DNA from: Streptomyces changanensis
GTDB lineage: Bacteria > Actinomycetota > Actinomycetes > Streptomycetales > Streptomycetaceae
Assembly: GCF_024600715.1 (NCBI RefSeq)
Contig: NZ_CP102332.1
Coordinates: forward strand, 6,386,001 to 6,450,000
Direction: 5' to 3'
DNA: 64,000 nt
Part shown: positions 42,560-50,811 of the stretch, piece after piece
Layout of the letters: each line of letters begins with the position of its first letter
Numbering within the stretch: the stretch's first letter is position 1
Notes under the pieces: model-generated
What the model was told of the DNA's origin: nothing
Seen by the model: the letters and a program-made list of their open reading frames with translations, nothing else
Database searches by the model: none
Made by a program: the position numbers and the translations under genes

Positions 42560-43033
42560 GTGCCCCACTCCCGCGCGTCCCTGCAGGACACCGAACGGCT
42601 GGCCGCCGCCCTGGCGGAGTGCCTGCCTGCGCTGGAGCGCGCCCTGGAGCGCCGGGTCGCCCAGGACTTCGAGCACCCCAAGCCGCCCGAGGGGCAGCTC
42701 GCGCTGCTGCGGTACGTCGCCCGCCACGAGGGCGCGACCGTGCGCGAGGCGGCGGACGCCCTGCTCATGAGGCCGAACAACGTCAGCGCCCTGGTCTCCC
42801 AGCTGACCGACGCGGGTCTGCTGGAGCGCCGGCGCGACACGGCCGACAAGCGCGTGGCGCACCTGTACCCCACTCCCCGGGCCCGTCGGGAGCTGACGGA
42901 GGTCCGGCGGCTCCGCGGCGCCCATCTGGCCGGGGCGCTCCACCTCCTGACCGACGGTGAGATGGACGCCCTCGGTTCGGCCGTCGGCGCCCTCACGTCG
43001 CTGGCGCGCCACCTCCACCCCGCGGCCCGATAG
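42560..43033 (+). CDS. MarR-family transcriptional regulator
   Basis: A 157-residue winged-helix regulator. Core residues: QLALLRYVARHEGATVREAADALLMRPNNVSALVSQLTDAGLLERRRDTADKRVAHLYPTPRARREL, with the recognition helix in RPNNVSALVSQL and the wing in RRDTADKRVAH. It probably represses itself and the MFS gene downstream, responding to a small aromatic compound. There is no ribosome binding site before the GTG; the promoter spacing suggests a leaderless mRNA. Confidence 0.92.
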   Translation: MPHSRASLQDTERLAAALAECLPALERALERRVAQDFEHPKPPEGQLALLRYVARHEGATVREAADALLMRPNNVSALVSQLTDAGLLERRRDTADKRVAHLYPTPRARRELTEVRRLRGAHLAGALHLLTDGEMDALGSAVGALTSLARHLHPAAR

Positions 43034-43421
43034 CGCCCCGGAGCGCCCGGGCCCGCCCCGCGCTCCCGCTCTCGGCGGACCCGCCCGCCGTGGAACCGGT
43101 CCCCGAACCCGGTCCACGGCGATCCCGGCCCCGAGGGGCACTCCGCCGCACCAGGCCCCCGGCCCTCCGCCGGGCCCCGCGCCGGGCGACACCGGCCACC
43201 CGCGCCGCGCACCCGCCGCGCACCCGGCCACCCGCGCCGCCCACCCGTACCGCCACCGCGCCCGCCCGCACCCGCGTGCCGGCGCGCACCGCGGTAGGGC
43301 GCCACGCGGCGCCACGCCGACGTACCGCGGTGCGGAGGCGTGGCGGGGCCTGCCCGGACCCGGGCGCGGCGCGCGTCACCTCCCCACCCCACCCACCAGT
43401 TCGACAGGACGTCACACCCCC
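43034..43421. other. Low-complexity GC-rich gap before the MFS gene
   Basis: About 390 bases of Cys-rich-in-C repeats such as CCGCGCCGC and CCACCCGT. It should hold the MFS promoter or operator; none was identified. Confidence 0.5.
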
Positions 43422-45014
43422 ATGCCCGCCACACCGGTAGCCACCCCCGCCACGCCCGCCCCCGCCCCGCCACGGGCCAAGGGCGCCGCGGGGTGCCGCG
43501 CCAACCCCTGGCTGACCCTCCTCGCCGTCGCCTTCGGCCTGTTCATGGTCCAGCTCGACGGAGCCATCGTCGCCATCGCCAACCCGGAGATCGGCCGCGC
43601 CCTCGACGCCTCCACCGCCGACCTCCAGTGGGTCACCAACGCCTACCTGCTCGCCCTGGCGGCGAGCCTCATCCTCGGCGGCAAGCTCGGCGACCGCTTC
43701 GGACGGCGCACGTACTACATGGTCGGCATCGCTGGCTTCACGCTCGCCTCCGTCGCGATCGGCCTGGCCGGGTCGATCGAGGGCGTCGTCCTCTTCCGCG
43801 CGGTACAGGGCTTCTTCGGCGGGCTGCTCATGCCGAACACGCTCGGCCTGCTGCGGGCGGTCTTCCCGCCCCGGCGGTTCGGCATGGCCGTCGGCATCTG
43901 GGCCATGGTCTCCGCGGTGTCCACGGCGCTCGGCCCCATCGTCGGCGGGCTGCTCGTCGAGCACGTCTCGTGGGAGTCCGTCTTCTTCATCAACGCCCCC
44001 ATCGGCCTCCTCGCCCTGCTCGTCGGCGCGGCCGTCCTGCCGCAGAGCAAGAGCCCGGCCGGCGCTCGGCGCTTCGACGTCCCCGGCGTCGTCCTGCTCG
44101 CCCTGGGCCTGCTGTCGGCGGTGTTCGGCGTCGTCAAGGGAGAGACCTGGGGCTGGACCTCGGGCGGGACCCTCGGCGCCCTCGCCGCCGGCGTGCTGCT
44201 CCTCGTGCTGTTCGGCTGGTACGAGACGCGGATCGCGCACCCGCTGCTGCCGATGCGGCTCTTCCGCAACCGCTCCCTCACCGTGGGCACGGTCGTCACG
44301 GCGCTCAACTTCTTCGTCCTGCTGGGCGCGATCTTCTTCGTGATGCTCTACCTGCAGAACGTGCGCGGCTTCTCCCCCGTCGAGGCCGGTGTGCGCACGC
44401 TCCCGCTCAGCCTCGCCTCCCTCGTGGCCTCCCCGCTGGGGGCCGCGCTGACCGGACGCTTCGGGCCCCGGCTGACCATGCCGCTGGGCATGCTCCTCCA
44501 GGCCGCCGCGGCCTTCGCCATGCTCACCTGGGACACCTCCTCCTCGTACGCCACCATGTGGCCGCCGTTCGTCGCCCTCGGCCTCGGCGTCGGCATGGTC
44601 CTGGCCGCCTCCTCCGACGCGATCGTCGGACAGGCGCCCGTCGAGGACAGCGGCGTCGCCGGCGGTCTCCAGGCGACCGCCCTGCAGATCGGCGGCGCGC
44701 TCGGCACGTCCGTCCTGGTCTCCCTCATCAGCGGCCGGGTCGGCTCCGTCCTCGGCCGGGAACTCACCGGGGCGGGCGTACCGCCGGCTCTCGCCGAGCG
44801 GCTGACGGAGGCGAAGGACGCCGTCGCCATGGGCGTCGCGCCCGTCTCGGGCGACATGCCGGCCGCGCTGCGGGCCGCGGTCGTGGAGGGCAGCGGCCAG
44901 GCGTTCATGAGCGGGCTGCACGTCGCTGCCGTCGTCACCGGCGTGCTGTGCGTCCTCGGCGCCGTCGTCGCGGCGGCCGGGCTCGCCCCGCGCACCGCCG
45001 CCGCACGGGACTGA
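43422..45014 (+). CDS. MFS drug:H+ antiporter, DHA2 (14-TM, EmrB/QacA) family
   Basis: A 530-residue proton-driven exporter with about 14 membrane segments. Motifs: FMVQLDGAIVAIANPEIGRAL (helix 1), ANAYLLALAASLILGGKLGDRFGRR (motif A, in the gene as TNAYLL), GIWAMVSAVSTALGPIVGGLLVEHVSWESVFFINAPIG (motif C and the DHA2 signature). The ATG at 43422 has AGGA about 14 bases upstream. With the MarR gene just before it on the same strand, it is most likely a ligand-induced efflux pump. Confidence 0.93.
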   Translation: MPATPVATPATPAPAPPRAKGAAGCRANPWLTLLAVAFGLFMVQLDGAIVAIANPEIGRALDASTADLQWVTNAYLLALAASLILGGKLGDRFGRRTYYMVGIAGFTLASVAIGLAGSIEGVVLFRAVQGFFGGLLMPNTLGLLRAVFPPRRFGMAVGIWAMVSAVSTALGPIVGGLLVEHVSWESVFFINAPIGLLALLVGAAVLPQSKSPAGARRFDVPGVVLLALGLLSAVFGVVKGETWGWTSGGTLGALAAGVLLLVLFGWYETRIAHPLLPMRLFRNRSLTVGTVVTALNFFVLLGAIFFVMLYLQNVRGFSPVEAGVRTLPLSLASLVASPLGAALTGRFGPRLTMPLGMLLQAAAAFAMLTWDTSSSYATMWPPFVALGLGVGMVLAASSDAIVGQAPVEDSGVAGGLQATALQIGGALGTSVLVSLISGRVGSVLGRELTGAGVPPALAERLTEAKDAVAMGVAPVSGDMPAALRAAVVEGSGQAFMSGLHVAAVVTGVLCVLGAVVAAAGLAPRTAAARD

Positions 45015-45036
45015 CCCCGGCGTACGCCACCGCCGC

Positions 45037-45082
45037 GAACCCGCCTTCCTCCGCCGGCCCGCCGGTGGGAGAAGGCGGGTTC
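45037..45082 (+). terminator. Terminator hairpin after the MFS gene
   Basis: GAACCCGCCTTC (45037-45048) pairs perfectly with GAAGGCGGGTTC (45071-45082); the enclosed GCCGG segments can also pair. No T-run. Confidence 0.75.
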
Positions 45083-45263
45083 CGCGTGCCGTGGCCGTGA
45101 CCGCGTGCCGTGGCCATGACCGCGCGGCGGAACCGTGACCGCGTGCCGGGTACGCCGTCCGGCCGGCCGAACAGATCCGTCACACCCTGTTCGCGGCCCG
45201 GACCGGCCGCGTTCCGGGCCGCGTCACCCGGCCGCCTCGGCACCGTCCCACGATCATGCGGAC

Positions 45264-45274
45264 GTTCACCCGCG
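45264..45274 (+). promoter_or_regulatory. PHO-box-like 11-mer before the phytase gene
   Basis: GTTCACCCGCG matches every position of the G(G/T)TCAYYYR(G/C)G unit bound by Streptomyces PhoP. A second full unit is not present at the normal 11-base step, only an 8/11 match at a 12-base step. Confidence 0.35.
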
Positions 45275-45294
45275 CACCCGACGAGGAGATTCCC

Positions 45295-46593
45295 GTGTCC
45301 CTCCGCCGATCCGCCCTCACGGCCACCGTGCTGCTCTGCACGGCCGTGGCCGCCACGGCCGTGCCCGCCGGCGCGAGCACCGCCGCGTCCGGCCTGCCCG
45401 GCGTCACGCCCAGGGCCGAGACGGCCACCCTGTACGACGACGAGCCGGGCGGCAACGCCGACGCCGACGACCCCGCGATCTGGCGCAACGCGGCCGCACC
45501 CGACCGCAGTCTGGTCATCGCCACGGCCAAGGAGGGCGGACTGCGCGTCTACGACCTCGACGCCCGCCAGGTCCAGTCCCTCCCCGCGCCCCCGCCGACC
45601 GCCCCCGACGACGCCCCCGGCCGGTACAACAACGTGGACCTGGTCCTCGGCACCTCCCTCGCCGGACGCCGGTCCGACCTCGCCGTCGTCAGCGACCGCG
45701 GCCACGACCGCCTGCGCGTCTACCGCATCGACCGCGACGACCCGGCCGGCCCCCTCACCGACGTCACCGACCCCGGCGCCGCCCCGATCTTCTCCACCTC
45801 CCAGGACGAGATCAACGACCAGGACACCGCCTACGGCCTGGCCACCTGGACCGACCCCGTGACCGGCCGTTCGTACGCGCTCGCCAGCCGCAACAACCGC
45901 ACCACCGTGGCGCTGCTGGAGCTCGTCGCCCGCCCCGGCGGCACCGTCGGCTACACCAAGGTCCGCACCCTCGACCTGCCCTCCGCGTTCCGCCTCCCCG
46001 ACGGCACCACCTGGCGCCCGTGCGGCGAACCCGGCGAACTGCCGCAGGTGGAGGGCATGGTCGTCGACCCGGCCGACGGCACGCTGTACGCCGGCCAGGA
46101 GGACGTCGGCGTCTGGCGCCTGCGCGCCGACCTGACGGGGCAGCCCGTCCTGGTGGACCGGGTCCGCGAGTACGGCGTCCCCGCGGCGTACGACGAGGAG
46201 AGCGACGAGTGCCGGCCCGCCGGTGCCGATCCCGGCCACGGAGGCGAGCACCTCTCGGCCGACGTGGAGGGCCTGACCCTGCTCACCGAGCCGGACGGTG
46301 ACGGCTACGTGCTCACCTCCAGCCAGGGTGACGACACCTTCGTCCTCTACGACCGCGAGGTGTCCGACGACAACGAGTACGAGGGCGGGTTCCGCGTCAC
46401 GGCCTCCCGGACCGTCGACGGCTCCGAGGAGTGCGACGGCGCCGCCGTGCTGAACGCCCCGCTGGGTCGCAAGTACCCCCGCGGCCTGCTCGTCGTCCAG
46501 GACGGCGACGACACCCCGGCCGAGAACGACCGCGACGCCACCGGCTTCAAGTTCGTCGACCTCGGGAACGTCCTCGACGCCGTCGAGGACTGA
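45295..46593 (+). CDS. Secreted beta-propeller phytase
   Basis: A 432-residue exported phytase releasing phosphate from phytate with Ca2+. A signal peptide (VSLRRSALTATVLLCTAVAATAVPAGASTAA) precedes a six-bladed propeller. Family landmarks are ADADDPAIWRNAAAPDRSLVIATAKEGGLRVYDL, GRYNNVDLVLG, ASRNNRTTVAL, LPQVEGMVVDPADGTLYAGQEDVGVWRL and GYVLTSSQGDDTFVLYDR. The GTG at 45295 follows GAGGAGA by six bases and gives the proper signal; ATG 45256 lacks a binding site. A PHO-like box upstream fits phosphate control. Confidence 0.93.
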   Translation: MSLRRSALTATVLLCTAVAATAVPAGASTAASGLPGVTPRAETATLYDDEPGGNADADDPAIWRNAAAPDRSLVIATAKEGGLRVYDLDARQVQSLPAPPPTAPDDAPGRYNNVDLVLGTSLAGRRSDLAVVSDRGHDRLRVYRIDRDDPAGPLTDVTDPGAAPIFSTSQDEINDQDTAYGLATWTDPVTGRSYALASRNNRTTVALLELVARPGGTVGYTKVRTLDLPSAFRLPDGTTWRPCGEPGELPQVEGMVVDPADGTLYAGQEDVGVWRLRADLTGQPVLVDRVREYGVPAAYDEESDECRPAGADPGHGGEHLSADVEGLTLLTEPDGDGYVLTSSQGDDTFVLYDREVSDDNEYEGGFRVTASRTVDGSEECDGAAVLNAPLGRKYPRGLLVVQDGDDTPAENDRDATGFKFVDLGNVLDAVED

Positions 46594-46664
46594 TCCCGGC
46601 ACCCCGCCGCCGGCCCGCGTGAGAGGATCCGTTCCGCCGTGGGCCGGCTACTGCGTGGAGGACG

Positions 46665-47228
46665 ATGATGTTCGCGATACCCCTGGGTGACGACGGCGCC
46701 GAGCTGCGCCCGCTCGAACCGTGGCAGGCCGGGGAGTTCCTGGCCCACATGGACCGGGGCCGGGATTTCATCGGGCGGCACAACGGACTGCCGGACGTGG
46801 TCACCGACCTCGCGTCGAGCCGGGCCTTCCTCCAGGCGTACGCGGAGAAGACGGCCGCCGACACCGGCCGCATCTGCGGGATATGGGCGGACGGCCGACT
46901 GGTCGGCGCCGTCATCTTCCGCCGGTTCGACGTCCGGCAGGGCAGCGCCGAGGCGGGATGCTGGCTGGAGCCGTCGGCGGTCGGCAGGGGACTGGTGACC
47001 CGCGCCGTCCGCGTGCTCGTCGACTGGGCCGTCGAGGAACGCGGCATCCACCGCGTCGAGTGGGTTGTGTCGTCCGGCAACGGGCCCAGCATCGCCGTCG
47101 CCCGGCGGCTCGGCATGACGCGCGAGGCCGTACTGCGCGAGAGCCACCCATACCGCGGGGCGCGGCACGACGAGGAGGTCTGGTCGGTGCTCGCCCCCGA
47201 GTGGCGGGCCGCCCGGCAGGCGCCGTGA
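46665..47228 (+). CDS. GNAT acetyltransferase (RimJ/RimL-like)
   Basis: A 187-residue acetyl-CoA-dependent N-acetyltransferase. LRPLEPWQAGEFLAHM opens the fold, GIWADGRLVGAVIFRRFD is beta 2-3, AGCWLEPSAVGRGLVTRAVRVLVDWAV holds the acetyl-CoA loop (here VGRGLV for Q/RxxGxG/A), and NGPSIAVARRLGMTREAVLRE is the C-terminal segment of ribosomal-protein-type members. GGAGG lies three bases before the first ATG and six before a second in-frame ATG (46668), which may be the true start. Confidence 0.9.
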   Translation: MMFAIPLGDDGAELRPLEPWQAGEFLAHMDRGRDFIGRHNGLPDVVTDLASSRAFLQAYAEKTAADTGRICGIWADGRLVGAVIFRRFDVRQGSAEAGCWLEPSAVGRGLVTRAVRVLVDWAVEERGIHRVEWVVSSGNGPSIAVARRLGMTREAVLRESHPYRGARHDEEVWSVLAPEWRAARQAP

Positions 47229-47532
47229 CCGGCCGGGCCCTCCCAGCGCCCGTCGTACCCGCCGGCCCGCCCTGACCCGGCTCATCCTGACCCGGCCCAC
47301 CCCGTCCCGGCACATCCGGACCCGGCCGCACATCCTTACCCCGCACACCGGCATCCGGCCGTGCCGCATCCGGTCCACGGCACCTGCGCATCCGGCGCAC
47401 CCACGTCCGGCCACCGGCCGGGGCGGGTGTGCCGCAGTTCACACGGTGTGGTGGGGTGGGGGCGATGAGTCCCGCGGGGAGCGGCGGTCTTCCCTGTCGT
47501 ACACCCGTGGCGGAAGAGAAGGAGTGCGGCTC
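47229..47532. other. Gap with degenerate CATCCGG/GACCCGG repeats
   Basis: About 300 bases. Between 47270 and 47410, CATCCGG and CTGACCCGG-like words recur irregularly every 15-30 bases. No gene is supported; TTCACACGGTGT near 47438 may belong to the next promoter. Confidence 0.45.
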
Positions 47533-48129
47533 GTGCGCATCGTGATCAGCGAGTTCATCAGTCTGGACGGCGTCGTGCAGGGGCCCGGCGGACCGGAGGA
47601 GGACACCGACGGCGGCTTCGCCCACGGTGGTTGGACGCAGGCGTACTTCGACCCGGACGTGGTGGGCGGCGCCTTCGACGAGGCGCTCGCCAAGGCCGAC
47701 GCGCTGCTCTTCGGGCGCCGCACCTGGTGGGCCATGGCCGGCGCGTGGCCCGAGCGGGCCGGCGACCCGTTCGCCGACCGGATGAACGCCCTCCCCAAGT
47801 ACGTCGTCTCCCGCACGCTGGCCGACGACGACCTCTCGTGGGAGAACACCACGCGCATCCCGGGCGACGAGGCCGTCGCCCGCATCCGCGCCCTGCGCGG
47901 CGCCGCCGGCGGCGACCTGCTCGTCATGGGCAGCCCCACGCTCGTCCGGACGCTCATGAACGAGAGTCTCGTCGACGAACTCCGACTGATGGTCATGCCC
48001 GTGGTCCTCGGCGGCGGGAAGACCATCTTCCCCACCGACGGCGTCAAGCACCCGCTGGAGCTCGTCTCGACCACCACCAGCGACGCCGGCGTCCACGTCT
48101 GCACCTACCGGCCGGCCACCAGGGTGTGA
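47533..48129 (+). CDS. Dihydrofolate-reductase-fold (RibD C-terminal-like) protein
   Basis: A 198-residue protein of the DHFR/RibD-C superfamily: RIVISEFISLDGVVQGPGGPEEDTDGGFAHGGW, ADALLFGRRTWWAMAGAW, KYVVSRTLADDDLSWENT, LLVMGSPTLVRTLMNESLVDELRLMVMPVVLGGGKTIF. An NAD(P)H-dependent reductase of unknown substrate; this group is not the folate enzyme. The GTG at 47533 has AAGGAG about nine bases upstream. Confidence 0.92.
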   Translation: MRIVISEFISLDGVVQGPGGPEEDTDGGFAHGGWTQAYFDPDVVGGAFDEALAKADALLFGRRTWWAMAGAWPERAGDPFADRMNALPKYVVSRTLADDDLSWENTTRIPGDEAVARIRALRGAAGGDLLVMGSPTLVRTLMNESLVDELRLMVMPVVLGGGKTIFPTDGVKHPLELVSTTTSDAGVHVCTYRPATRV

Positions 48130-48198
48130 CCGCGGCTCCGCACCCGGGTCCGTGTGGACGCCGGTGGGGGGCCGGCCGGTCGGCCCGGCGGGGGACCG

Positions 48199-48870
48199 TC
48201 ACCCGGCCCGCGCGGGCGTCAGGAGGCCCGCCTCCTGCGCCCGCAGCACCGCGCCCAGTCGGTCGGCCGCGCCGAGCTTCCGGTACAGGTTCCCCAGGTG
48301 CTTGTGGACCGTCCGCACGGAGATGCCGAGCCGCCGCGCCATCGCCGTCGCGGGCAGTCCCTCCGACAACATCCGCAACACCGTCACCTCCCGACCCGTC
48401 AGCGGGGCGCGTCCCGTACCGCCTGCCGGACCGGGTGGGGTGGCGGCGGTCGTCCGGCCGGGCGGGGCGGCGGTCGCCCCGGCGTGCGCCGGTGGTGCGC
48501 AGCGTCCGGCGGCCGCGGCCAGCAGCGGCCGCACCCGCGCGCAGTACAGCCGGTCGCGGGACGTGAAGGGACGCCCCTCGCGGTAGACGAGGAACGCACG
48601 CCCGCCGGCGCCCGGCAGGGGGACGTCGAGCACGTGGGGCGCGCGGAACACCCCGCCCGGAGTGCCCCCCGGCGCGGCCGGCCGCCGGACGACCACCCCG
48701 GCCCCGCCCGCCGGTTCCCGCCCGTCCCACAGCACCACCGCACCCGCGTCGAGCGCCACCAGCAACTCCCGCGCCACCGAACGCCAGAGGTGGTCAGGCG
48801 TCCGGGCCTCCAGGACCCCCACCGCCAGGTCGAGCACCCTCTCCCAGTCACACGTCCGCAGAACCGTCAT
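48199..48870 (-). CDS. LuxR-family transcriptional regulator
   Basis: A 223-residue regulator. The C-terminal LuxR helix-turn-helix is complete: LTGREVTVLRMLSEGLPATAMARRLGISVRTVHKHLGNLYRKLGAADRLGAVLRAQEAGLL. The N-terminal ~130 residues may be a small GAF-like sensor (WRSVARELLVALDAGAVVLWDG). There is no receiver phospho-acceptor, so it is not a response regulator. It is divergent from the split secreted-protein gene, which may be its target. Confidence 0.9.
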   Translation of the reverse strand: MTVLRTCDWERVLDLAVGVLEARTPDHLWRSVARELLVALDAGAVVLWDGREPAGGAGVVVRRPAAPGGTPGGVFRAPHVLDVPLPGAGGRAFLVYREGRPFTSRDRLYCARVRPLLAAAAGRCAPPAHAGATAAPPGRTTAATPPGPAGGTGRAPLTGREVTVLRMLSEGLPATAMARRLGISVRTVHKHLGNLYRKLGAADRLGAVLRAQEAGLLTPARAG

Positions 48871-49027
48871 GCTTCCCCCGGTTGTCCATACGTACTTCTC
48901 CCCATGGCCGTCCCCGTGGCGGCGGCGCCATCGTAGGGACCCAGCGGCACCGGAAATGCGCGATGGCGAATGGACGTCATGCGTGTGCGGTGCCCGCGTG
49001 GAAACGACGAGGAAGAAGAGGACACAC

Positions 49028-49341
49028 ATGCGACGGATCTCCTCCACCCTCCGCACCCTCACCGCGGCGTGCCTGCTCGGCGCGGCCACGGTGGGCGGCG
49101 CCCTGGCCACCGCCCCGGTGGCCGGCGCCGCCCCTCCGGCGCCCTGGCCTGCGGCTGGGACCCGGACGCCGCCTCGGGCCGGGCCTACTACAACCACTGC
49201 ACGAGTGACGGCAGCTGGATCTGGATCCGCGTCGAGAGGCACGGCGCCTCCGGTTTCGACAAGTGCGTCGGGCCGAACCGCACCTACCTGGGGAGCACCT
49301 CCGTGATCAGGTACGCCTGGTACAAGGGCGGCACCTGCTGA
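49028..49341 (+). pseudogene. Cys-rich small secreted protein split by a frameshift (DUF6355-like)
   Basis: The frame from ATG 49028 encodes a good signal peptide (MRRISSTLRTLTAACLLGAA...APVAGAA), then runs into meaningless sequence. The expected mature domain, ACGWDPDAASGRAYYNHCTSDG and WIRVERHGASGFDKCVGPNRTYLG, ending YAWYKGGTC, lies in another frame to the stop at 49341. One extra C in the CCCC run at 49131-49134 would join them as GAAPSGALACGW. The mature part resembles small Cys-rich DUF6355-type proteins (tentative). It is either a real inactivating mutation or a sequencing error. A perfect hairpin follows the stop. Confidence 0.8.
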
Positions 49342-49361
49342 GAGCGCGGCGACGTGTGTGT

Positions 49362-49388
49362 ACGCGCCCGGGAAACCCCCGGGCGCGT
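49362..49388 (+). terminator. 11-bp perfect hairpin after the secreted-protein gene
   Basis: ACGCGCCCGGG (49362-49372), loop AAACC, CCCGGGCGCGT (49378-49388). It lies 21 bases after the stop at 49341. Confidence 0.8.
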
Positions 49389-49576
49389 TCCCACACGTCC
49401 GTGCACGGACCGCTGCCGGAATGGTCGGAAAGACGTCGGCGAACGACCGGCGAATGACCGGATGGCGACGGCGAAGGCCGCCGACACGCTCCCTCGCGTA
49501 TCCCCGGGGACGTCATCGCGGTGGCTTTCCGGGAATTCCGGCGGCCTGCGGGACCGCGAGGCGGCGGAGCGGCCCG

Positions 49577-50467
49577 TCAGGACGTGCGGGGCTCGTCGAA
49601 GCTGGCGTGGTAGGACGCCGCCATGTCCTCGCCGGCGTGGCCCTGCGCGGCCGCGCGGCGGAACCGTTCGGCGCCCGCCTCCGCCAGGTCGAGGCGCACG
49701 CCGCCGCGACGGGCCGCCCGGACGATGAGGTCGGCGTCCTTGGCGGCCGTCGCCACGGCGAAGCTCGGCGGCGTCAGCCGGTCCTCCAGCACCAGAGCGG
49801 CCTTCGCCCGCAGGTAACCCATGTCGAGCGGGCCGCCCGCGACGGTGTCGAAGAAGCTCTGCGGGTCCACCCCGAGGGACTGCGCGAGCGCGAGGACCTC
49901 GCCCGTCGCGTGCGTGACGGCCAGCACCCAGCTGTTGGTGACGAGCTTGAGCCGGGTGGCGCTGCCCTCCGCGGCGTCCTCCCCGGTCCACACCGTGCGG
50001 GTCCCGACGGCGTCGAACACGGGCGTGACCGCCCCGCGCGCCCCGACGGGCCCGGCGGCGAGGACGACGAGCTGCCCCGCCTCCGCGGGTTCACGGGTGC
50101 CGAGCACCGGGGCGTCGAAGAACACCAGACCGTGGGCGTGCGCCAGTTCCGCCAACTCGCCGACCGCCTCCAGGCCGGCGGTCGTCGACTGGACCCAGGC
50201 GGCCCCCCGCCGCAGCGCGGGCCCCGCCTGCCGCATCACCTCCACCACGGCGTCGCCGTCGTGGAGCACGGTGAGCACCACGTCGGCCCCCCGTACGGCC
50301 TCGGCGGGCGTGTCGGCGACGTACGCTCCGTCGGCGGCCAGCGGCTCGGCCTTGGACCGGGTGCGGTTCCACACGCGGACGCCGTGCCCGGCACGGGCGA
50401 GGTTGCGGGCCATCGCCGCACCCATGATCCCGGTACCCAGGACGCCCACGGTGACGGTGTCGGTCAT
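49577..50467 (-). CDS. NAD(P)-dependent beta-hydroxyacid-dehydrogenase-like reductase
   Basis: A 296-residue enzyme of the 3-hydroxyisobutyrate dehydrogenase family. The Rossmann motif is VGVLGTGIMGAAMARNLARAGHGVRVWNRTRSKAE, Arg after NRT favouring NADPH. FFDAPVLGTREPAEAGQLVVLAAG is the substrate-binding region with a Thr-Arg in place of the common SGG, and the catalytic Lys lies in RLKLVTNSWVLA. Such changes resemble imine reductases and glyoxylate-reductase-like relatives, so the substrate is open. The ATG at 50467 has GGAAGG upstream. Confidence 0.88.
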   Translation of the reverse strand: MTDTVTVGVLGTGIMGAAMARNLARAGHGVRVWNRTRSKAEPLAADGAYVADTPAEAVRGADVVLTVLHDGDAVVEVMRQAGPALRRGAAWVQSTTAGLEAVGELAELAHAHGLVFFDAPVLGTREPAEAGQLVVLAAGPVGARGAVTPVFDAVGTRTVWTGEDAAEGSATRLKLVTNSWVLAVTHATGEVLALAQSLGVDPQSFFDTVAGGPLDMGYLRAKAALVLEDRLTPPSFAVATAAKDADLIVRAARRGGVRLDLAEAGAERFRRAAAQGHAGEDMAASYHASFDEPRTS

Positions 50468-50811
50468 GACGGTGGCCTTCCGGTCGTACGGGTGCGGCGG
50501 GCGGTGACGTGCGGGGGCACGTACGCCCCCGCCTCCCTGCACGATCCTAGGACCGACCGGTCTCGCTCACCCGCTCACCCGCTCCGCGCCGACCCGACCC
50601 GGCCGGGTCCGGCGGGGCGTGCGAGCGGCCCGGCCCGCGCCCCGGGATTCGCGCCCCGCCCCGCTCCCGGGCCCGGTCGGGCACGGGAGCGGGGGGCCCG
50701 GCGCCGAGCGCTGACGCCCGACGCCGAGCGCCGACGCCGGGTACCGGGCACCCGACGCCGGGCACCGGACGCCGGGCGGAAGCGTGCCGGTAGGAGACCC
50801 TCAGGGGGCCG
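50468..50811. other. Gap with a terminator and GACGCCGGGCACC-like repeats
   Basis: About 340 bases between two minus-strand genes. Bases 50700-50780 hold degenerate repeats of GACGCCGAGCGC and GACGCCGGGCACC. The terminator at 50659-50694 is listed separately. Confidence 0.5.
50659..50694 (-). terminator. 11-bp hairpin downstream of the VCBS gene
   Basis: CCCCGCTCCCG (50659-50669) and CGGGAGCGGGG (50684-50694) form a perfect stem. It lies about 120 bases beyond the minus-strand VCBS stop and probably ends that transcript. Confidence 0.65.

Noticed and set aside
42993..44921. 642-codon minus-strand frame
   Set aside because: Antisense to the MFS transporter; acidic/Gly-rich shadow.
47270..47410. 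CATCCGG-rich tract as a CRISPR array
   Set aside because: The repeats are 7-9 bases, irregularly spaced and degenerate, with no cas genes nearby.
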